Shown here piece by piece: positions 26,301-35,300 of a stretch of 64,000 bases of DNA. Positions within the stretch are counted from its first letter, which is position 1. Every line of letters starts with the position of its first letter. The notes under the pieces were generated by a model. The model was not told the DNA's origin. It did not search any database and worked only from the letters and a program-made list of their open reading frames with translations. Source of the stretch: Phoronis australis (Eukaryota; Phoronida; Phoronidae); NCBI GenBank assembly GCA_002633005.1, contig NMRA01000269.1, positions 511,098 to 575,097 on the forward strand, in the 5' to 3' direction. A program made the translations under genes and the position numbers.

Positions 26301-29300
26301 ACTGACTCACATTCCCTCATTGCTTTCTATAGAGACACTGATACATTACCTCAGGTGTTATAATGCCACACTTGAAAAGTGCATTTTGTTATATCTTGCG
26401 CGTAACTTAACATTTCTCCTCGTCGATTAGAGGGCAGTGCAACTAGGAGGCAACAATCTTACAGTCGCTATGGATACCTCATCAAAGCAATGGCAATTCT
26501 TTTATGTCTACTTTTTGAGTATATGACACATCATGAACCAAAAACACAAAGAAATGTGTTACCGGGCGAGACTTGGCGAGACTTGTGTCGCAGAATAGTT
26601 TTACAGTATCTTCGACTATGTAACAATATGGAGGACCGTTTTGACTCCTACGAAAAGAATTGCTTAAAATACATACAGGCAAAATAGTGCTTAATGTTCT
26701 GCACTGAAGTGGGACAGTGTCAAAGTCAATTAGAGGGCAATGTGAGTCAGTTGTTTTGTGCAATGAGTCACACTTGTCTTGTGGTCAGTTCCATTGTTAA
26801 ATAAAGGTTTGACATGGGCAAATCCCTGGGCACCAACCTAAGTTGTTCATGGGCACACTTTGTGTGTATCTCATCTTAGTATGAAAAAGCCCCATTCATA
26901 TGACCTACACTTAGTCAATTTCAATGATATGTGAATAATCACTAGATGACTGGACACAGCATCTGTACACAACAGACAGTAGAAAACACAACAATTTCGA
27001 GTCACAAAACACGATAGCACAGGTATCAAAACGACACCCAGTTGGTAATGCTACCATCAGCTCTAATCTGATATTTAACCACAGATGGACACCGAGGAGC
27101 ACTTGGTCCAATCGTCACAAAAACAAAACATGGGAGAGAAAAGGGGAGAACATTCATTTTCACGGACAGTTTAAAATTGTTGGACCCCAGTATGGTGAAT
27201 AAGATGACTGAAATTCAATTAAATCGATTTTTATGTTCTCAGATGACTGAAATTCAATTAAACCGATTTTTATGTTCTCATAGAAATGACTTATTATCTT
27301 TGATACGGGTACAAAATATCCCCTAAGTGTCTTTGCAGTCCCCTAAGTGTCATTGCAGTCCCCCAATTGTCCTTACAGTCCCACAAAAGTCCTTACAGTC
27401 CCCTAAGTGTACTTGCATTCCTCTAAGTGTCCTTGCAGTCCCCTAAGTGTCCTTGCAGTCCCCTAAGTGTCCTTGCAGTCCCCTAAGTGTCCTTGCATTC
27501 CCCTAAGTGTCCTTGCATTCCCCTAAGTGTCCTTGCAAACCCCTAAGTGTCCTTGCAGTCCCCTAAGTGTCCTTGCAGTCCCCTAAGTGTCCTTGCAGTT
27601 CCCCAAGTGTCTGTGCAGTCCCATAAGTGTCCTTCCAGTCCTCTAAGAGTAATTTCAGTTCTCTAAGTGTCTTTGCAGTCTCCTATGTGTCCTTGCAGTC
27701 CCGTAAGTGTCTTTGCAATCCCCTAAGTGTCCCTGCAGTCTCCCAACTGTCCTTGCAGTCCCCAACAATTGTGGGCCGTCTGACTAATTTTTTCCCCGAT
27801 TACTGTTACAGAACGCAAGAAAGTGCAGCTTTTGGGGTAAAAATCATGATTCATTCCAATGTATAATAAACAGAAAATTTCATTAAATTTGAATTTTAGC
27901 CTTATTTTTCACCAAACTCGGGTTCCACAACGGTAAGCAAAACTATCTCCAAGCAAGCGAGCACTATAGCACCTGTGAACACCATGAACCACGTACTGAT
28001 ACCCCTTTAAGGGGCAATGAATCTGCACCTTTTGTCTTCAGAAATTTTGATTCAGGTCACTTCTGTTATACAAAAGTATTCGCTACTCGAATTACAAATG
28101 ATTTCCCTAGGCGTGAGAAGAACCATGATGCCTATTGAGTTGGTTGTCACTGCGGGTTAGTTTCAGTGACTTGGGTGGTATGGCCGTCAGGGAAGTCAAG
28201 ACTTGTTGTAACCAATTTCAATTCAAACAAAGGACCCTATGACATTGCTTTGAACAGGGCTTGGAATGACCAATGACAAAAAAGGAAAATTTTCCAGGTG
28301 ATGAATCGTTCCACAAAAAACTGGGCTAGTGTGATAGAAATATTTTTTGTGACGTAAATTTCAAATTAAATAAACATTTTTTGCATGAATAAAGCCAAAA
28401 CAATGATAAAAAGAGACAAAACAGGAAACTGGAGATCAAATAAGAGGAAATCAAAACCAAAAAAGAGGAAATCATCTTAAAAGAGGAAAATTCCAAGCCT
28501 TGTTAGAGAGAACAAATACATTTGTGAAGATAAGTTATCTATTTTCTTCAGTGGTTGTGTACATTGTGGATTATGTAAACGACTGTATAGTCCAACTTCA
28601 CACTTGATGACCCGTCGATTTGAGCAAGAAAGTCGATGAGTAAAAGCGAGATTTCAAGTACTTGTTTTGCTCAGACATTTGATACATTTGCCTAAATCTA
28701 GGGGAGGGGGGGGAAGGGGTAATTGTCTCTCCTGAACCCAGGCTGGTATGCCTCTGTTTGCAACAGATAACTATCATATTGCCAGAAAATAGTTGTAACA
28801 CAAGTTGCCAGGATCATTTCTGACAGCAAATGGTGTTCATTGTATGCTTACAATTAGGAGCTCGTAAATTGCTATGACCCAAACCTGGAGTAATGACATT
28901 GTATATTTACAAATTTGTTTTTAATAACAATTCAAACATACTTCCTTTTATGATGGAAATTTGCAGTCTATTCAGTAATGGACAGATATGGTTGCCTACC
29001 AATATTTTTTTCCAGGGGAAATAACTCCCAAGGACTGGTGTCCACCACTGACAGAATTTGTAGAGAGTGGAGCTAGCAGTACTGCTTGATCTATTGACAA
29101 TCCTACCTGAGAGTTGGATGTGTCTATCTCCGCGTCTTTCGCGACAGGGTTTTTATTAATCTGTGCAAGTTCCTCAGCAATAGATGGCAGTTTGTTTTCT
29201 GAGGTTACGCTTCCCTGTCAACAACGAAGCGCACTAGCATTCATATCACTGAAAGCTTTTGGCCATTCATTGCTTTCTAGGTAACCGGTTCAGTTTATGC

Positions 29301-32300
29301 CGTTTACGCTACAAATAATTGTAACAAGAGCCCGAAACCCAGTCTCAGTCAAACTAAGACTTTTGTTTTCAACCAAACTCGAATCCAAGCTAGTGTTAAG
29401 CACGTGGCTGTCACACTGTTCTCTAGTGAAATGATTTCGAGTAGAAACATTCCAAGTCGGATTCCTGAGACAGGATCTCGGGCCCGAAACTAGTCTGGTG
29501 ATGTGCCAACGTTTCACAAATGGCAAGACGGCTAAATTAAGGATATGCAGGACCTTATCAACAAGTCTGTGTAATTAGGCAAATATCTGGTCTGCACGCC
29601 ACCTGTTGGTCATATCACGTGATTTAATGAACATAAGCTTGAAAAGATTTTTGCCACGACTGGGACTCCAATCTGGCACCTTCTGCTAACTGTGGACGAA
29701 CACGGAAATCCAGTCAGACTCAGCAATGGGCTCCCCGCTCATAAACTTATACGTAAATCTTGAGCCCGTGTGGAAATATACATTGCGAGCATGTTTAAGC
29801 CTGGTCTGCAGAAACCTGTCGGGGCAGAAATCTTTTCAGACTTATGTTCATTAGGCCACGTGATGTGACCAACAGGTGGCGAGCAGACCAGACTTAAAAA
29901 TGCATGCAATCTACAAAACTATGATAAACATATTTTCAGAAATTAGAAACCTGTAGAATTTGATCAACTTTTTACCCGTCTGTTAGCATTTACCAAAACA
30001 GAAAGGTACATTTATAGCGAAACAAGGGTATCAATAGCAGGATGAAATTGCAAAAATGGTTTGACAGATTTCTCAAGTATAATAATTGTTTTCGTTTTAT
30101 GTAATTTCAGATTTTTTTTGTGAAAACTACAAATGCACAATTTATATAGCTGTTCATGCAAAAGTGGAACATTTAAAAAAAAATTACCAACAGCGATTTA
30201 GAGAACAGTGCATATCTGAAACTTCCACGTGAGTCCGATCAGCTATTTCCGAGACACAATGTTCCACAGTTAGCCAAATCTGGACTTTATCTAAGGTCCT
30301 ACATAGCCTTAAATACGTGAAATCTTTCCAAAAGGGAAGGTATAAAATAAAGAAAAAGACACCGGACGGCCAACTAAAGAACACAACAAATATAACTCAC
30401 ACAGAAAACAACAAGCATTAACCTTTAGCAGATATCGGGAAACGCTGTATACGTAATACGTAATGGATTGTGGGATATCGAGCCAGAGGAAACCCATAAA
30501 ATGTCCTGTCACTAGATGGCGGGACGACTGCATAAATTTCTGCTCAAGGATGACCATTCGTCTGTTTTTGTTTCCGTTTATCCGTAAAAAGGTTCATGGG
30601 AAGACGGAGATGTTAACAGATGACAACACATATTCAAACGATAAATTCAGGGGGGTACCACTGATAAAACTTGCTTGACAAAGCCTAGGATTCAAACATG
30701 ACAAGCAAAATGATACAAACCAGAATGTTATAAAATTTGCAAATCCGTTACTACATATATATCAATATACAGAACTGAAGTCAACATACAAAGACAGCTA
30801 GCATGACTTCATGTACTAAAAGAACTTGACAACATTCCTCAATTTTTTAATATTTCAATTTGTACTTTGATAGTTTTCAACATGTTTTCGTTTCAAAATG
30901 AATGCTCGATCAGTCATCCACACAAAATGCAATGTTCCTCAAATTGTGCAACTTCACGAGTTGCAATTCTAAAAGAGAGAATACGTGAAATTCCTTCAAA
31001 CTCGCCACAAGCGCTCCTCTCCGTTTCACAGTGTCACTTCAGTAGTCAGTTGACATATACACCTGGGTTCTGCACACGTTTCCCATGCATTGATGATTGT
31101 GATGCTTCACAAAAAATCCAGTCTCGAAATAACGCAAGTTGACATGGTAACACTGCGGAACGGAACTAATAGGTGTTGACGTTGGTTTGATAACAGGGCT
31201 TGGAATGACTAATGACAAAAACGCGGAAACTTTTACGGCCCAAACCATGCGCGTTACCCAGCCTTGAAATGGTCGATGTAAACCTTTCCCCGACAAAAAT
31301 CGGGGACTATTTATCGCCGCGGTTTACAATAACACGAGACGCCATTGAAAATCCCACCACGCTTACCCAGATGCCCCGGCAATGTTGACAATTTACGTTC
31401 CTCCGAAACATAAAGAGCAACTTCCGATTTTCGAGGTGAACGTCGTCTGCAACGCCGCGGTAAGAAAGGAATTTGCCGCGGAAATTTTATATAAAATCCA
31501 ATTTTTTTTACGCGGAAATATAATAAAATGCGTGGACATTTGAAAAAAGCGGAAATCCGCGTTTCCGCGGAAAATTCCAAGCCCTGTGATAAACCGTTTC
31601 ATTTTTATTCCGCCTTACTTTAAAGTTGGCTACTTTTGACCTGCCAAACCAGCAGTCCATACAGCTCATCACAGCAAAATTTAAAAAAGATTTCAAGAGA
31701 TTGACAGATTAACCCCCGACAACTACTTTATTGCTTACAGTCTAGTTCATCTAGATCCAAATGCAGCAGTTGAAAATGTTGTTTCTTTGGAAAACCTGGT
31801 AGAGTGGTAAAAAATAATGTTGGACGCCTGGTGAGAGTGTGCCTGTAAACTGTGATCTTAGTGTCTGTTACCTGTTACAACATAGTTATGCCACTGTCGC
31901 AAAGATGTGTTGCCATACGTCAGATAATTGTTTGCATGAGTGTCAGACCGGCATTTGCTCAGTGAAATGGACCACAGAAACAAGATGCTGGAAACTGAAT
32001 GGTGCATGCAAGAGACCAAATGAACAAAAAAAAATCCAGGACAACCGACGAATAGCATTTTCAGTAAACCCAAGATTTTGAAATGTTGCCTTTCCTTTTG
32101 AGTGGAGTTTGTGTCATACTCTGACTCACTTTGACTGAAATGTTGACTCCGATTTAGTGATGACCACAGCAGTACAGTATGCGCCATAAGCATTTAGACA
32201 AAATGACACAGAATTCCCCCATGGTGGCTGGGCGGAAGTCAAACGATAGGCAGAGTAGCCTTCCCTTGTGGAAGAGAATAAAGGGGAAGGGAAGTAAGAG

Positions 32301-35300
32301 ACGTGGCTAAGCCACACTGTAATTAAAATTTTGAAGCCATAATGGTTATTGCCAGCCATTTTTGCTGTTAACAGAATCAGTGGTCAAGATGGCGAAAACA
32401 GGAATTTTGTCGGATTGCTTTTGTCGTGTACTGAATCTAGAGACTGAACTTGAGATGGAATCCCAGGCCAATTGTCAGACTCGAAGAAAACTTTTGAAGT
32501 GTACGCATATCTACCTCAGACTCCTCAGAAGGTGGCGCCGGTGCAGGCCTCAGTTGGAAGGCCTCCTCACACTTGTCACAAGCTTTCTGGAATCCCTGAG
32601 GTACTCGCTTGGTCGGAATGAACTTGGACTTGTCACCAGGATATTCCCAGATCATGTCATGGGGAATCCACGCACTGTGAACAGAGGTTCAATTAGAAAA
32701 GGCAAATCCATGCACTGTGAACAGTTTCAATTAGGAAACTGACTCCCTCTGTTAAAATGTAGTTCCGAGATGAGCTAAGTATAACAGGGATTGCTTTGAA
32801 CAAGGCACTTAGTGTGACTTTAGCGTAATCACACAAGATCAAACAAATGTAATGCAAGATGCTGATAATGTTTTGTGAGTAAGCACTCTTTTGGGATTGG
32901 AATGCCCAATGACAAAACAAGAGGAAACATTTTCAGGTGATGCATTGTTCCACAAATAAATACGCTTGTGTGATAGAAATATATTTCCGTGTTGTAGAAT
33001 TTAACTGAAATAAATATTTTTGTATGAGTAAAGTTAAAAAATGACAAACACAGACGAAAAAAGAGGAAACTGGAAATCAAATAAGAGGAAATCGAAATCA
33101 AAAAAGAGAAAATCCTCTTACAAGAGGAAAATTCCAAGCCCTGCCTCTTACTAATGCGCACAAACAAAATGGCAGCCAATGAGAATCATTGGATGGCTAT
33201 TGCAAAATGCTATGTAAACTCAAAATTTCTTGCCCAACATGTATCTCATGAATATCCAATGCAAGGCCCTCGCACAACTGTGGGAAAGGTGCCAGTGACT
33301 TTTTTGAACGAGGGGAAATCTATGGTCACCAAGTCCCCTTGATCACTGCCAATTCCGTCCATCCCCTAGAAAGGTCACCAACCCTTGTCGCCCGCTGCTC
33401 AAAGTTGCCAAAACTAACATTTGCAATAAACTAAACCAGACAGTGTTCTTTCACAGCAAATCATGACTGTCAACATGGTGAACTCCTGGTGAAGTTTGGA
33501 CATTTTTTCAGTTGTCTTCTGATGTTGACGTTCTGCGTGAATTGAAGTGATTCTAACCTTGGGTAGAATTTTCATTTGAGGGGAGTTTTATTCCTGCAGA
33601 GGAGAATTTCATGTGATTTCAAAATATTTTTTTCATCAGAGAGGAATGAGGCAGCTATTCACCACCAATATCAAAGAATCGAGGGCCCTACAACCTTACT
33701 GAACCTGTTCCTGATGTTGATGGACAAAATGAAACTGGAATCCACTCATAACAACTATATTATAATGGTGTTGACCGGAGCAGGGTATTTGCCCCTCATT
33801 CGAAAAAATTATCACCAGAAGGCACCTGCACTTTTCCCTTAAGTGAGGGAAGGCCCTGCTAATGTATGTAAACATCAGCATTAGACCCTTGAGTGGTATT
33901 TCTAGCACTTCAAATCAGTTTTAATGAGGAAATAAGCTGCAATGATTTCGTTATTAGTATAAAAATTAAAGTGAATGAAATCTATTATATGAGATTGCTG
34001 TCAATTTCTTAGATACCAAAATAAATCTAAGGACATACAAATAAATAATTTTGCTGATTTTTCGTCACTTTCACTGACCAGTATACAAGCTACTCATTGC
34101 ATAGCTTACTTAAAAAACGTCACATAAACAGCAGACATGGTTATACACAACAACACTTTCAAATCCCCTCTAGTATTGTTCAATTTCTCATCAGTGAGCG
34201 ACACACCAGTATACCAAAACACCAGGTTTTCATACTTTACATCTGGCCACGTTCCCTTTTAAAGGGAAACGTTACAGTTTAGGGCATCTGGTCAATTTGG
34301 AATACTTAACTTCCCCATAACAGGCATTTAGAACCTTCTTTTAAACATGAAACTAATAAGAACAACAATTCCGCAAAATAGAAGTGTGACAGAGTGAATA
34401 AGATTCTAAAATGTCAGCCGTATTGAGTAACCTCTCTTTTTCATTCGCACAGCATTGCTCAATGGCTGAGAGTACAGTAGAATTTCTTCAGATTAGAAAA
34501 CAATATGGTGAAACAGTAAAAGGTTATAGACCAGAATTTTCAACAAGAGTAAACTAGAGGACAATTTTATTTGATTATTTGAAAACTTGATATAGTACGG
34601 CTGTCATCGACAAACACACAATGAAATTTTAAACATTTTGGCAACACAGTGAGCACCTGAAAAATGAAAAAATGTCAAGTTTGGCCATTATTCTTGTTCA
34701 CACTGTAGGAAACTTTACCTAAGCTCAATATCAGCTGCATACCAGGTACATACAATCTTCCATTTGAATTTAAAGCAGTGAGGTCAGAAACAGGTAATAA
34801 AATTAAGTCAATCACAGTGGCAGATCTACATTTTCAGTAAGGGGGGGTTTAGGATTCAAGCGAATCCCAGGCGCATAGCGCCGAGTGTAGGGAAGGTCAG
34901 GAGGGGGTTTTCCCCTCCCGTGTAAGATTTTTTTTGTGGTTTTTAGTAGCTGATTTCGTTTTTCTGGTGAAATTTTTTTCAATTTTCATTTTTGATCCTG
35001 TCCCAAGGGGGGGTTTCAACCCCCAGTAGATCCGCCTCTGAATCAAACACATAATTCCTGCATTGCGTGGTTTCCAATCTCATGAACTGTAGTTGCTATT
35101 AATTTCTTTTAAATAAAAGTTGACTGGACAGTTACAAAATATTCAGAGTACGTACACCCAATTGACCAAAACCACCTTCAAAAAAAGTAGCATTCCCTCC
35201 TCAGATATGCCTATAGTTCCACCAAAACAACATTAGCTGGACAGTACTTACTAATTCTCCGAGCCGAAGAAGAAAATAAATTCATAAGGTTTCTTGTCTT

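Noticed and set aside
27319-27760. CRISPR-like array
   Set aside because: Units are directly adjacent with no unique spacers, and the window is animal DNA. It is a minisatellite.
29290-29526. 78-residue minus-strand frame next to GLYR1 exon 5
   Set aside because: No domain, no splice connection to exon 5 in a matching frame. Probably intronic sequence.
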